The notes under the pieces are model-generated. The model had not been told where the DNA came from. It ran no database searches and was given only the letters and a program-made list of their open reading frames with translations. The position numbers and the translations under genes were made by a program. From assembly GCA_945897865.1 (NCBI GenBank), contig CAMDHJ010000011.1, positions 1 to 47,283 of the forward strand: a DNA stretch of 47,283 nt, read 5' to 3'. Source of the DNA: Tepidiphilus sp. J10 (GTDB lineage: Bacteria; Pseudomonadota; Gammaproteobacteria; Burkholderiales; Thiobacillaceae). Shown here one piece after another: positions 17,801 to 27,043 of the stretch (positions are counted from its first letter, which is position 1; every line of letters starts with the position of its first letter).

Positions 17801-18814
17801 ATGATTGATCTCTCCACCGACTACGTCGGACTCAAGCTGAAAAACCCGTTGGTCCCTTCGGCCTCGCCACTCTCGAAAAATCTGGATAGCGCGCTACGCC
17901 TGGAAGATGCCGGTGCCGGCGCGCTGGTGATGTATTCGCTGTTCGAGGAGGAATTGCGCGCGGAGGAGGCGATGACTGATCGCTTTCTGCTGCATGCCGA
18001 TCTCGGGCATGGCGAGGCGGATGGATTTCTGCCCGATCACGGCCACTTCACGAGTTGCCTGGATCAATATCTCGACCATCTGCGGCAACTCAAACAACGC
18101 CTGGAAATTCCAGTGATTGCGAGTCTGAATGGGGTTTCGCTGTCGGGTTGGGTCGAGCTCGGCAAGGAAATGCAGCAGGCCGGTGCCGATGCGCTGGAAC
18201 TCAATGTCTATCACGTTGCCGCCGATGCCGCCCAATCCGGCGATGTCGTGGAAGCGCGCTACCTCACTCTGCTTGAAGAACTGCGCGGTTCGGTGAATGT
18301 GCCGATCATCATGAAGCTATCGCCGTATTTTTCCTCGCTGCCGCATTTCGTCAAACAACTTGAACAGGCTGGCGCCCGAGGCATCGCACTGTTTAACCGA
18401 TTCATGCAGCCGGATATCGATCTCGACAGTTTGCGTATGGTCGATCAACTCCATCTTTCATATCCTGACGAAGCCTTGCTGCGGATGCGCTGGATCGCCA
18501 TTTTGCGAGGCAGAACGGCGCTCACGCTGGCTGCCACCGGTGGTGTGCATGGCTATGAGGAGGCCATCAAATTACTGCTGGCGGGGGCCGATGTGGTGCA
18601 TCTGGCGTCCTGTCTGCTGCAGCATGGGCCGGCCAAGTTGACGCAAATCCTGCATGAAATGGAAGCCTGGATGAGCGAGCGTGAATACATTTCGGTGGCG
18701 CAACTCAAAGGCAGCATGAGCCAGCAGAATCTGCCTGATCCAAGTGCGATGGCGCGCGCCAGCTACATTCGTGTAATCGAGCACTACGAAGCGCCGCGCG
18801 GTGTCTGGCGCTGA
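17801..18814 (+). CDS. Dihydroorotate dehydrogenase-like flavoprotein, NifJ-associated
   Basis: 337 residues from the ATG at 17801 with GGAG upstream. The TIM-barrel DHOD/PreA-like fold is shown by MIDLSTDYVGLKLKNPLVPS, VPIIMKLSPYF and the C-terminal phosphate-binding region LAATGGVHGYEEAIKLLLAG, which should bind FMN. Where true class 1 enzymes have the NxSCPN active-site loop, this protein has ELNVYHVAADAA, so the catalytic Cys is missing and pyrimidine synthesis is unlikely. Such DHOD-like genes are known to follow nifJ in several phyla. The 1-bp spacing to nifJ argues for a functional link, perhaps in electron transfer; that is inference. Confidence 0.87.
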   Translation: MIDLSTDYVGLKLKNPLVPSASPLSKNLDSALRLEDAGAGALVMYSLFEEELRAEEAMTDRFLLHADLGHGEADGFLPDHGHFTSCLDQYLDHLRQLKQRLEIPVIASLNGVSLSGWVELGKEMQQAGADALELNVYHVAADAAQSGDVVEARYLTLLEELRGSVNVPIIMKLSPYFSSLPHFVKQLEQAGARGIALFNRFMQPDIDLDSLRMVDQLHLSYPDEALLRMRWIAILRGRTALTLAATGGVHGYEEAIKLLLAGADVVHLASCLLQHGPAKLTQILHEMEAWMSEREYISVAQLKGSMSQQNLPDPSAMARASYIRVIEHYEAPRGVWR

Positions 18815-18869
18815 ATATGGTTGATTGCACCCGGATTTCTGTCACGCCTGCGGTCTACAATCGCGCGCC

Positions 18870-20324
18870 ATGAGCGACCACCACGAAAACCAAGTCCACG
18901 AATCGGTTGAGGACAGCCTGAAGCAGGTGATGGACTTGCTCGCCCGCCACAAACTGGTCGAGTCGTTGGTGCACAAGCAGAACATGCCGCGCCAGGAACT
19001 GGTCGAGTCGCTGGTGCATAAACAGAACCTGGCCGAACTGTCGAAAAAGCTGGAATCGCTGCACCCGGCTGACGTCGCCTACATATTGGAAACGCTTCCG
19101 CTGGAAGAGCGACTGATCGTTTGGGATCTGGTCAAGGCCGACCGTGACGGCGACATCCTGCTGGAAGTCTCCGACGCGGTGCGTGAGTCGCTGATTGCGA
19201 CCATGGACAATCGCGAGTTGCTCGCCGCCGCTCACACGTTGGATACCGACGAGATTGCCGATCTGGCGGCAGACTTGCCGAAGGACGTCGTTCTCGAACT
19301 GATGAAATCGCTGGATCACGCCAAGCGCGCCCAGGTCGAATCCTCGCTCGCCTACGACGAAGACTCGGTGGGCGCCTTGATGGATTATGACTTCGTCACC
19401 ATCCGTTCCGATGTCACCCTGGAAGCCGCCTTGCGCTACCTGCGCATGCTGGGTGATCTGCCGAGTCATACCGACAAGCTGTTTGTGGTTGAACGGGATG
19501 GGCGTCTGGTCGGCCTGTTGCCGATCAAGCGCTTGCTGGTGCATGACCCGGAAGTACACGTCGCGGCGGTGATGTCGGATGAACCGGTGAAATTCCACCC
19601 CTCCGACGATGCTTCCGACGCCGCGCAGGCGTTCGAACGATATGACCTGATTTCGGCGCCGATCGTGGATGCGCACGATCGCCTGGTTGGCCGTCTCACC
19701 GTTGATGTGGTGATGGACTTCATCCGCGCTGAATCGGAAGCCGACATGTTGCAAGCCGCCGGTCTGCGCGAAGACGAAGACCTGTTCACCACGGTCTGGA
19801 AAGCCGCCAAGAATCGCTGGCTGTGGCTGGGCATCAACCTGTGCACCGCGTTGTTCGCATCGCGCGTGGTCGGCGCCTTTGAGGGCAGCATCGAGCAATT
19901 GGCCGCACTCGCTGCCTTGATGCCGATTGTCGCCGGCATGGGCGGCAATTCCGGCAGCCAGACATTAACCCTGATGGTGCGCGGTCTGGCGCTGAATCTG
20001 ATCTCGAAAGACAACGCCAAGCGCCTGATGATCAAGGAGTTGGGCATCGCCTGGCTCAACGGCCTGCTCTGGGGCAGCATCATGGGCGTGGTGACCTATT
20101 TCCTCTACAGCGATTTGCCGCAGGCTTTACCGCTGGCACTGGTCATGGCCGCCGCCATGTTGATGAACCTGATCGTCGCCTCGATGGCCGGCTATATGGC
20201 GCCGATGATCATTACCCGACTCGGCCACGATCCCGCCTTTGGCGCACATGTGCTGTTGACGTTCATCACCGATTCGATGGGCTTTTTGATCTTTTTGGGG
20301 TTGGCGACGTTGGTTCTACTCTGA
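18870..20324 (+). CDS. mgtE: Magnesium transporter MgtE
   Basis: 484 residues from the ATG at 18870. The N-terminal MgtE domain includes LHPADVAYILETLP and VGALMDYDFVTIRSD; a CBS pair follows (LFVVERDGRLVGLLPIKRLL and DLISAPIVDAHDRLVGRLT), then a plug helix and five membrane helices with the pore region PIVAGMGGNSGSQTLTL. MgtE is a gated inner-membrane Mg2+ channel. Near the N-terminus the block LVESLVHKQN occurs twice, 15 residues apart, which I believe is usual in betaproteobacterial MgtE. The 3' end overlaps the convergent gmhA by 9 bp. Confidence 0.95.
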   Translation: MSDHHENQVHESVEDSLKQVMDLLARHKLVESLVHKQNMPRQELVESLVHKQNLAELSKKLESLHPADVAYILETLPLEERLIVWDLVKADRDGDILLEVSDAVRESLIATMDNRELLAAAHTLDTDEIADLAADLPKDVVLELMKSLDHAKRAQVESSLAYDEDSVGALMDYDFVTIRSDVTLEAALRYLRMLGDLPSHTDKLFVVERDGRLVGLLPIKRLLVHDPEVHVAAVMSDEPVKFHPSDDASDAAQAFERYDLISAPIVDAHDRLVGRLTVDVVMDFIRAESEADMLQAAGLREDEDLFTTVWKAAKNRWLWLGINLCTALFASRVVGAFEGSIEQLAALAALMPIVAGMGGNSGSQTLTLMVRGLALNLISKDNAKRLMIKELGIAWLNGLLWGSIMGVVTYFLYSDLPQALPLALVMAAAMLMNLIVASMAGYMAPMIITRLGHDPAFGAHVLLTFITDSMGFLIFLGLATLVLL

Positions 20325-20879
20325 GAACGCGGCGTCAATCATCGCGCACCAGATATGGCCAACCAGAATGTGGCATTCCTGAATGCGGGCGGTGACGTCG
20401 TTCGGAACGACAAGGGCGTGCTGTGTCAGTTCGCGCAGTTTTCCGCCTTTGCCGCCAAGCAGGCCAAGCGTGGTCACGCCCATCGCATTGGCCTGTTTTA
20501 CGGCGGCAATGACATTCGCGCTGTTACCGCTCGTGGAAATTCCTATCAAAAGGTCGCCCGGGCGCGCCAGTGCTTCTACCTGTCTGGCGAAAACCTGCTC
20601 ATAGCCAAAATCATTTCCGATCGCGGTTAGCGCTGAGGTGTCTGTAGTTAGTGCGATGGCAGGCAGCGCTCGGCGCTTTGTTTCAAAGCGGCAGACCATC
20701 TCGGTGGCGATGTGCTGCGCATCTGCTGCACTGCCGCCGTTGCCGCAGAGAAAAATACGATGGTCTTGGCGAAGGCAAGTGGAGAGAAGCTCTCCCAACA
20801 AGCGAATTCGCTCTGTCTGTACTTCCAGCTCATGAATGGCAGAAAAATGCGCGGCAAAGATGTCTGAAATCGACGTCAT
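20316..20879 (-). CDS. gmhA: Phosphoheptose isomerase
   Basis: 187 residues from the ATG at 20879; longer readings reach into the divergent hldE. The SIS-domain sequence FLCGNGGSAADAQHIATEMV and the later LLIGISTSGNSANVIAAV are signature GmhA motifs, with catalytic His/Glu in HIATE and in the C-terminal IQECHILVGHIWCAMID. It converts sedoheptulose 7-phosphate to D-glycero-D-manno-heptose 7-phosphate, the first step of ADP-heptose synthesis. The next enzymes HldE and HldD are encoded divergently 57 bp away; no gmhB phosphatase gene is in the window. Confidence 0.95.
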   Translation of the reverse strand: MTSISDIFAAHFSAIHELEVQTERIRLLGELLSTCLRQDHRIFLCGNGGSAADAQHIATEMVCRFETKRRALPAIALTTDTSALTAIGNDFGYEQVFARQVEALARPGDLLIGISTSGNSANVIAAVKQANAMGVTTLGLLGGKGGKLRELTQHALVVPNDVTARIQECHILVGHIWCAMIDAAFSE

Positions 20880-20936
20880 GGCAGGTTGGCCCCAAGTAGA
20901 ATGTGCGCCGCGATTTAACCTCAGATTGCCGCTTCC

Positions 20937-22361
20937 ATGCATTTGAAACTGCCCGATTTTACCGCCGCTTCCGTTCTGGTCGTTGGTGATGTCATGCTGG
21001 ATCGATACTGGCAAGGGTCGACTTCACGTATTTCTCCGGAAGCGCCAGTGCCGGTGGTGAAAGTGGAGGAGGACGAATTACGCCCAGGTGGTGCCGCCAA
21101 CGTCGCGCTGAATGCCGCCGCGCTCGGCTCACGCGTCGTCCTGGTCGGTTTGGTAGGTGCCGATGCCGAGGCCGGCCTATTGGCAGATCGGTTGCTTGAG
21201 CATGGGGTATTCAGCCATTTTGAGCAGGTGCCGGGCAGTCGTACCATTACCAAATTGCGCATCCTGTCGAAACATCAGCAATTGATCCGCTTGGATTTTG
21301 AGGATGGCTTTCAGGGTTGCGATGGTACTGGCATCCTGAGCCGCTTCGAGGCGGCGCTGGCGGATGCCAAAGTAGTGGTGTTGTCGGATTACGCCAAGGG
21401 TGTGCTGCGCAATGCGCCAATCCTGATCCGCGCCGCGCGCGCGCGCGGTTTGCCGGTGGTGATTGACCCCAAGGGCAGTGATTTCGAGCGCTATCGCGGC
21501 GCCACCTTGCTGACGCCGAATCAATCCGAATTCGAGGCCATTGTCGGGCGTGTCGCCGATGACGCCGATCTGGCCGCCAAAGGCGCGGCGTTGCGCGATG
21601 CGCTTGACCTGGAAGCGTTGCTGGTGACTCGCAGCGAGAAAGGCATGTGTCTGCTGCAACGCGGACACGCGCCTATTCATTTGCCGACCCGAGCCCGCGA
21701 GGTGTATGACGTCACCGGCGCCGGCGATACCGTGGTGGCGGTGCTGGCGGCGGCGATGGCGGCGGGTGAGTCGATGTACGACGCGGTGGCGCTTTCCAAT
21801 CTGGCGGCGGGCGTGGTGGTCGGCAAGGTCGGTACGGCCACGGTTTCTCCGGCGGAACTGGCGACTGCGATGGAAGAACATCTGCCGATCCAGCGCGGTG
21901 CGGTGACGGAAGACCTGTTGCTGCAACTCGTCGCGCGTGCGCGCGCCGCCGGCGAACGCGTCGTCATGACCAACGGCTGCTTTGACATCCTGCACGCCGG
22001 TCATGTGACTTACCTGCAACAGGCACGGGCGATGGGGGACCGCCTGATCGTGGCAGTCAACGACGACGATTCAGTGCGGCGCCTGAAGGGCGAGACTCGT
22101 CCCATTAACCCGCTTGGTGCGCGTCAAACCGTGCTCGCTGCACTGGCTGCTGTAGATTGGGTCGTGCCGTTTTCCGAGGACACGCCGCAACGACTGATCT
22201 GCCAGGTTTGCCCGGATATTCTGGTCAAGGGCGGCGATTACCGCATCGAGGACATCGCTGGTGGGGAATGCGTCATGGCTGCGGGCGGCGAGGTGAGAAT
22301 TCTGACCTTTGTGCCGGGACATTCCACTTCCGGCATGATTGCAACCATCAAGAAGGGCTAA
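20937..22361 (+). CDS. hldE: Bifunctional heptose 7-phosphate kinase / heptose 1-phosphate adenylyltransferase
   Basis: 474 residues with both domains fused as in enterobacteria. Residues about 1-315 form the ribokinase-like kinase ([48 protein letters not shown] with the catalytic Asp). Residues about 340-474 form the nucleotidyltransferase with the HxGH motif in [17 protein letters not shown]. It phosphorylates heptose 7-phosphate at C1 and later transfers AMP. The gene begins a plus-strand operon followed by hldD (3 bp gap), waaF and GT2, with start/stop overlaps. Confidence 0.96.
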   Translation: MHLKLPDFTAASVLVVGDVMLDRYWQGSTSRISPEAPVPVVKVEEDELRPGGAANVALNAAALGSRVVLVGLVGADAEAGLLADRLLEHGVFSHFEQVPGSRTITKLRILSKHQQLIRLDFEDGFQGCDGTGILSRFEAALADAKVVVLSDYAKGVLRNAPILIRAARARGLPVVIDPKGSDFERYRGATLLTPNQSEFEAIVGRVADDADLAAKGAALRDALDLEALLVTRSEKGMCLLQRGHAPIHLPTRAREVYDVTGAGDTVVAVLAAAMAAGESMYDAVALSNLAAGVVVGKVGTATVSPAELATAMEEHLPIQRGAVTEDLLLQLVARARAAGERVVMTNGCFDILHAGHVTYLQQARAMGDRLIVAVNDDDSVRRLKGETRPINPLGARQTVLAALAAVDWVVPFSEDTPQRLICQVCPDILVKGGDYRIEDIAGGECVMAAGGEVRILTFVPGHSTSGMIATIKKG

Positions 22362-22364
22362 AAC

Positions 22365-23315
22365 ATGTACATCATTACCGGCGGCGCTGGCCTGATCGGC
22401 AGCAACATGGTCAAGGCGCTGAACCAGCGCGGCATCTCAGAAATCCTGGTGGTAGACGACCTCAAAGAAGGCATCAAATTCAAGAATCTCGCCGATTGCG
22501 ACATCGTGGATTATGTCGACCGACTCGACTTCATCAAACGCATCCAGGCTGGCTGGGATTTCGGCAAGGTTGACGCGGTGGTACATGAAGGCGCCTGTTC
22601 CGCCACCACCGAGTGGGATGGCGAATTCATCATGAAGAACAACTTCGAGTACACCAAGACGCTGCTGCACTGGTGCCAGGCCATCGAAGCCCCGTTCATC
22701 TACGCATCGAGCGCCTCGGTCTACGGCATGGGGCCGGTATTCAAGGAAGAACGCCAGTATGAGCAGCCGCTCAACATGTATGCGTTCTCCAAATTCCAGT
22801 TCGACCAGTACCTGCGCCGCCATCAGGGCGCGCTGACCAGCCAGGTTGCTGGACTGCGTTACTTCAACGTCTATGGCCCGCGCGAACAGCACAAGGGCAG
22901 CATGGCCAGCGTCGCCTTCCACTTCCACAACCAGATCCTCAAGGAAGGCAAGCTCAAGCTGTTCGAGGGTACCGACGGCTATGGCAACGGCGAGCAACTG
23001 CGCGACTTCATCCACGTCGACGATGCCGTCGCGGTGAAACTCTGGCTGCTCGATAATCCCGGCGTTTCCGGCATCTTCAACGTCGGCACCGGCCGCGCGC
23101 AGAGCTTCAACGATGTTGCGCGCGCGGTGCTCAAGTATCACGGTCGCGGCGAGATCGAATACGTGCCGTTTCCGGATCATCTCAAGGGCCGTTATCAGAG
23201 CTATACGCAGGCGGATATCTCCAAGTTGCGTGAAGCTGGCTACACAGCGGAGTTCATGACGGTGGAACAGGGCGTTCCTGAATACCTGGCCTGGCTGGAA
23301 CAGCATCCGGCCTGA
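22365..23315 (+). CDS. hldD: ADP-L-glycero-D-manno-heptose 6-epimerase
   Basis: 316 residues of the extended SDR family: [14 protein letters not shown] at the N-terminus, ASSASVYG with the catalytic Ser, and [12 protein letters not shown] with Tyr/Lys. [19 protein letters not shown] and [14 protein letters not shown] are specific to HldD (RfaD). It converts ADP-D,D-heptose to ADP-L,D-heptose, the donor used by WaaC and WaaF. The TGATG overlap with waaF signals coupling. Confidence 0.96.
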   Translation: MYIITGGAGLIGSNMVKALNQRGISEILVVDDLKEGIKFKNLADCDIVDYVDRLDFIKRIQAGWDFGKVDAVVHEGACSATTEWDGEFIMKNNFEYTKTLLHWCQAIEAPFIYASSASVYGMGPVFKEERQYEQPLNMYAFSKFQFDQYLRRHQGALTSQVAGLRYFNVYGPREQHKGSMASVAFHFHNQILKEGKLKLFEGTDGYGNGEQLRDFIHVDDAVAVKLWLLDNPGVSGIFNVGTGRAQSFNDVARAVLKYHGRGEIEYVPFPDHLKGRYQSYTQADISKLREAGYTAEFMTVEQGVPEYLAWLEQHPA

Positions 23316-24319
23316 TGGCGAAGCCCTATCGTTGCCTGGTCGTCGGCCCGTCCTGGGTGGGTGACATGTTGATGGCGCAAAGCCTGTTCAAGACACTGGC
23401 CGCGCGCCATCCCGGCCTCCAACTTGATGTACTCGCCCCGGCCTGGTCGCACGGCATTCTGGCGCGCATGCAGGAAGTGCGGCGCGCACTGGTCGCCCCT
23501 TTCAGTCACGGCAGTTTCGGTTTGAAGGATCGCTGGCGTCTAGGTAGGGAACTGGCTGCTGAACACTACGATCAGGCCATCATCCTGCCCAACTCCTGGA
23601 AATCCGCCCTCGTCCCGTTCTTTTCCGGCATCCCGCTACGCACCGGCTATCTCGGCGAATTCCGCCATGTGCTGCTTAACGACAAGCGGTGGCTGGATAA
23701 ACAGGCCATGCCCAGGCTGGTGGAACGCTATGCCGCGTTGGGAACTTCGCCCGGGGAGGCACCGCGCGCCGCTCCGCAACCACGGCTTACGCTCAACAAG
23801 ATCGCTCAGCAAGCCACTTTGGTTCGCCTGCGCCTCACTCTCGACAAACCCATCCTCGCCCTCTGTCCCGGCGCTGAGTTCGGCCCCGCCAAGCGCTGGC
23901 CGGAAACCCACTACGCGGCGGTAGCCCGCGCCAAATTGGCGCAGGGCTGGCAAGTCTGGCTGTTCGGCTCGGCCAAGGATCGGCCGGTCACCGAAGCAAT
24001 CGACCTGCTGGCAGGCAATACATGCGTGAACCTCGCCGGTCAGACCAGCCTGGAGGAAACCGTTGATCTCCTCGCCTGCGCCGCAGCCGTGGTCAGCAAC
24101 GATTCCGGCCTGATGCACATCGCCGCCGCGGTCGAAGTTCCGCTGGTCGCCGTCTACGGCTCCACCGACCCTGGCTACACGCCGCCGTATTCGGACAAGG
24201 CGCAGGTGCTGCGTCTCGGCCTGGAATGCAGCCCCTGTTTCAAGCGCGAATGTCCTCTCGGGCATCTGGATTGCCTGAACAAGCTGGGGCCGGAGAAGGT
24301 ACTGGAAGTTTTGCCATGA
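23315..24319 (+). CDS. waaF: ADP-heptose:LPS heptosyltransferase II
   Basis: 334 residues, GT9 family with the two-Rossmann GT-B fold. LVVGPSWVGDMLMAQSLFK at the N-terminus, LCPGAEFGPAKRWPETHYA and VVSNDSGLMHIAAAVEVP are the classic WaaF blocks, with the catalytic Asp of the heptosyltransferases in the N-terminal WVGDM segment. It adds the second heptose to the inner core on the cytoplasmic face of the inner membrane. Its ATG shares the last base of the hldD stop, and its own stop is nested in the start codon of the following GT2 gene (ATGA). Confidence 0.94.
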   Translation: MAKPYRCLVVGPSWVGDMLMAQSLFKTLAARHPGLQLDVLAPAWSHGILARMQEVRRALVAPFSHGSFGLKDRWRLGRELAAEHYDQAIILPNSWKSALVPFFSGIPLRTGYLGEFRHVLLNDKRWLDKQAMPRLVERYAALGTSPGEAPRAAPQPRLTLNKIAQQATLVRLRLTLDKPILALCPGAEFGPAKRWPETHYAAVARAKLAQGWQVWLFGSAKDRPVTEAIDLLAGNTCVNLAGQTSLEETVDLLACAAAVVSNDSGLMHIAAAVEVPLVAVYGSTDPGYTPPYSDKAQVLRLGLECSPCFKRECPLGHLDCLNKLGPEKVLEVLP

Positions 24320-25077
24320 CCGCTAGCCAACGTCAGCCTTACTCCTTGGTCATCATCGCCCGCGACGCCGCGCTTATGCTGCCCGACTGCATCGCCAGCG
24401 CGCCTGGCGCAGACGAGGTGCTGGTGGTGGATTCTGGTAGCCGCGATGACACGGTGGCGCTGGCCGCAAGGCTGGGCGCGCGGGTGATTCATCAGGACTG
24501 GCTGGGCTATGGCCCGCAAAAGCGCTTCGCGGCGTTGCAGGCGAAGCACGACTGGATCCTTTCCCTGGACGCCGACGAGCGATTGACACCGGAACTACTG
24601 GAAAACATCAAGCAAGTGCTGCTGGCCCCAGATGCGGCCGCATACTCTTTGCCCCGCCGCAACCGCTTCATGGGCCGATGGCTGCGCCACGGAGAAGGTT
24701 ACCCGGACTGGTGCGCTCGCCTGTTCGACCGTCGCCGAGCAAATTGGAGTGCGGATCTAGTACATGAAAAGTTGGTGGTTAATGGGGCTACCACAAAACT
24801 CTCGGGGGATCTTCTGCATGAATCCGAACAGGGACTTTCAGACTATCTTGTCAAACAAAACCAATACACTGATATCCAGTCTCGGTTGATGTGCCAATCA
24901 GGCAAGCGTTCTTCGCTTGTAAAGATGCTGATCAGCCCGATGGTCCGTTTCATCAAATTTTATTTGATGCGTCGGGGGTGCCTGGATGGTGTGCCTGGTC
25001 TGGTTCATATACTTGTAGGTTGCTGGACAGTGTTTCTTAAGTATGCAAAGTTATATGAGTTGAATAGAAAGCGTTAA
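24316..25077 (+). CDS. Family 2 glycosyltransferase, WaaE/KdtX-like (LPS core)
   Basis: 253 residues from the ATG at 24316. GT-A features are SLVIIARDAALMLPDCIASA, DEVLVVDSGSRDDTVALA and the DxD-type metal site in ILSLDADERLT; PRRNRFMGRWLRHGEGYPDW is typical of the WaaE/KdtX group, which adds a beta-glucose to inner-core heptose I. The C-terminal 100 residues hold a hydrophobic stretch (VPGLVHILVGCWTVFLKY) suggesting membrane association. Base composition becomes clearly AT-richer from about 24,740 onward, within the gene, so the 3' part may have been exchanged by recombination. Confidence 0.88.
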   Translation: MTASQRQPYSLVIIARDAALMLPDCIASAPGADEVLVVDSGSRDDTVALAARLGARVIHQDWLGYGPQKRFAALQAKHDWILSLDADERLTPELLENIKQVLLAPDAAAYSLPRRNRFMGRWLRHGEGYPDWCARLFDRRRANWSADLVHEKLVVNGATTKLSGDLLHESEQGLSDYLVKQNQYTDIQSRLMCQSGKRSSLVKMLISPMVRFIKFYLMRRGCLDGVPGLVHILVGCWTVFLKYAKLYELNRKR

Positions 25078-25295
25078 TCCAGAATGGTATCTGGATGTAA
25101 TGAGGCCGGATCAGAGTTTTATTACCGGTTGAGCGGGGACTGTGATGTAGGATTAAGTGAAATATGGTCTGATTGACTGCGAACATTCCGCCAGTCGATG
25201 GTGAATGGGAATATTTCATTATGCATGGTAGTAAATAGTTGATTGAAGGGGCTCGACGTTGATTTGTGTGAAATGTTTAGGTGACAGGTGCTGAT
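25078..25295. other. AT-rich intergenic region without a recognisable gene
   Basis: 218 bp between the GT2 and GT9 genes, AT-rich like the adjoining coding sequence. It begins with a hairpin (ATCCAGA 25077-25083 with TCTGGAT 25090-25096) that has no T run, so it is not a clear terminator. Open frames here are short and lack family features. The promoter of the downstream GT9 gene, if separate, should lie here, but I see no convincing -35/-10 pair. Confidence 0.5.
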
Positions 25296-26414
25296 ATGAG
25301 CCGAATCGCTTCGCCCAGATCGATTATTGTTATAGCAACGCGCCAAATTGGTGATGTTCTATTGGTCACCCCTTTACTTCGTTCGCTTAGGCGTGCTTAT
25401 CCAGATTCGATTATTGATGTCCTAGTCTATTCTATGAAGGGTGGCATGCTGGAGGGGAACCCGGATTGCAATTCCGTGATTGAAAGTAAGGAACATCCTG
25501 ATTGGAGAGAATATCTTACGCTGATACGGCGGATCGTGCGTCGTTATGACTTGTCCGTGACTACCCAGTCAAATGATAGAGGCCACATTTATGCTCTCCT
25601 GTCCGGGCACCGTCGAGTGGGCGTGGTGCCCAAATTAACGCCGGGATCGGTCTGGAAATATATTTCCTGCGCAGTTTATGTACCGAATGACAATTCTGAT
25701 GTACATACGGTAGTTCAAAACCTTATGCTGGCCGATGCGATAGGAATACGGCGAGAACATGATGTTGTGCCACCCGGTCGGCCTGATGCTGATCAACTCG
25801 TTGACTCACTGTTACCGTGGTCTGCAGACGAGCCATTTGCGGTTTTGCATCCGTTGCCAATGTGGAATTACAAACGCTGGACCTTGGCAGGCTGGAGGGG
25901 GTTGATTCAAGCGCTGCGGAAAAGAAGTTTCCGAGTTGTTTTGACCGGAGGGCCGGATAACAATGAAAAAAACTATTGCGCTGAATTGGTGGATGGTCCG
26001 GATGTGGTCAGTCTGGCAGGGAGTTTGCCATTCGGTGCATTACCTGCTTTGATACGGCGATCTAAATTGTTTGTGGGCCCTGATACGTCATTGACTCACT
26101 TGGCCGCTGCATGTGGCATACCCACAGTTGCCATATATGGTCCAAGTAATCCAATTAAATGGGGACCTTGGCCGTCCGGTTGTCAGGAGGCGCTGAGTCC
26201 CTATGTCATGAAAGCCACACCTTGGCAGTCCAATAGAAATGTGGTTTTGGTGCAAGCTCCCCAGCCTCCTGAAAGAGACAACTGTGTGCCATGTTTGCGG
26301 CAGGGCTGCGATGGACATAAGCGCAGTTTCAGTCGATGCCTAGAGTTATTGGATGTGAATACTGTAGTGGGGGCGGTAGAAACTGTCTTGGGGTACCCCG
26401 AAACAATTGGTTAA
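25296..26414 (+). CDS. Family 9 glycosyltransferase (heptosyltransferase III / WaaQ-like)
   Basis: 372 residues from the ATG at 25296 with AGGTG five bases upstream; an in-frame GTG at 25281 is less likely. The N-terminal IVIATRQIGDVLLVTPLLRS is the GT9 signature with the conserved Gly-Asp pair. LFVGPDTSLTHLAAACGIPT is the C-terminal nucleotide-sugar site. It is closest in pattern to WaaQ/RfaQ, which adds a branch heptose, though it could transfer another sugar. A Cys-containing tail (CVPCLRQGCDGHKRS) resembles that in some WaaF/WaaQ proteins. Base composition is lower in GC than in hldE-waaF, suggesting recent exchange. Confidence 0.88.
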   Translation: MSRIASPRSIIVIATRQIGDVLLVTPLLRSLRRAYPDSIIDVLVYSMKGGMLEGNPDCNSVIESKEHPDWREYLTLIRRIVRRYDLSVTTQSNDRGHIYALLSGHRRVGVVPKLTPGSVWKYISCAVYVPNDNSDVHTVVQNLMLADAIGIRREHDVVPPGRPDADQLVDSLLPWSADEPFAVLHPLPMWNYKRWTLAGWRGLIQALRKRSFRVVLTGGPDNNEKNYCAELVDGPDVVSLAGSLPFGALPALIRRSKLFVGPDTSLTHLAAACGIPTVAIYGPSNPIKWGPWPSGCQEALSPYVMKATPWQSNRNVVLVQAPQPPERDNCVPCLRQGCDGHKRSFSRCLELLDVNTVVGAVETVLGYPETIG

Positions 26415-26437
26415 GAGATTGGCTGTCAAACTCGGGT

Positions 26438-27043
26438 TTACTTGACCGGTCGCAAGACGTAGTGGATCTGCCAAGCTGTCCATAGCCAGGCCCAGCGGCG
26501 TTCGTAAATGGCCTGAGTCGCGAAGTTGAAATTGACTGCGACGCGGAGGAACGGTACCAGTAGCCGGTCGAAGAGCGACGTGCGGTAGAAGTCGATGCGC
26601 GTGCTGACCAACGAGAAGCGGGTCGGGGTGTAAAAGGCGGGCACCTTGCGGCCGGGCTGCTCCACCTCATCCATGAAGTAGTGCATGGTATATAGACCGA
26701 AATAACGCACATGCGTGGGGTCCGAATAAAAAAACGGGTTCGAGAAGTGCGGGACGATAATTTTGATCTCCGCGCCGGGCCGGCAGATCCTGTGCAGTTC
26801 CGCCATGAGTCCCATGAAGTTGTCGATGTGCTCGAGCGTGTGCCGGGTATGGATGGCATCGACCGAGTTGTCGGGAATCTGGTCCAGGGGTTCGTTCAGG
26901 TTGGCGACGATATCGACGCCGGGCAGTTCGACCAAGTCGACGCTGAAATACCCTTCCAGATGCGATTTCCCGGACCCCAGGTGCAGCTTGATCTGCGTGT
27001 TCGAGCCGAGCGCCTGCAAGACAACCTGGTTAACTATTTTCAA
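26438..27043 (-). CDS. Class I SAM-dependent methyltransferase (type 11-like)
   Basis: About 201 residues if started at the TTG at 27043, which has GGAG nine bases upstream; another TTG at 27070 has a poorer site. It overlaps the 3' end of the GT4 gene by 14 bp. The glycine-rich motif is shortened (KLHLGSGKSHLEGYFSVDL), followed by DQIPDNSVDAIHTRHTLEHI and RICRPGAEIKIIVPHF, the usual pattern of methyltransferases in polysaccharide clusters. It may methylate a core or O-antigen sugar, but the substrate cannot be read. It is the last gene of the minus-strand LPS block. Confidence 0.8.
   Translation of the reverse strand: MKIVNQVVLQALGSNTQIKLHLGSGKSHLEGYFSVDLVELPGVDIVANLNEPLDQIPDNSVDAIHTRHTLEHIDNFMGLMAELHRICRPGAEIKIIVPHFSNPFFYSDPTHVRYFGLYTMHYFMDEVEQPGRKVPAFYTPTRFSLVSTRIDFYRTSLFDRLLVPFLRVAVNFNFATQAIYERRWAWLWTAWQIHYVLRPVK

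Noticed and set aside
18950-19035. LVESLVHKQN duplication near the MgtE N-terminus as a novel repeat
   Set aside because: I recall the same duplicated pattern in other betaproteobacterial MgtE proteins, so it is probably a family feature.
18855-19898. 347-codon minus-strand frame opposite mgtE
   Set aside because: Gln/His/Val-rich antisense reading of MgtE with no family features or ribosome site.
22437-23306. 289-codon minus-strand frame opposite hldD
   Set aside because: Antisense shadow; hldD is complete and certain on the plus strand.
25077-25096. Terminator after the GT2 gene
   Set aside because: A 7-bp AT-rich stem without a T run; too weak to call.
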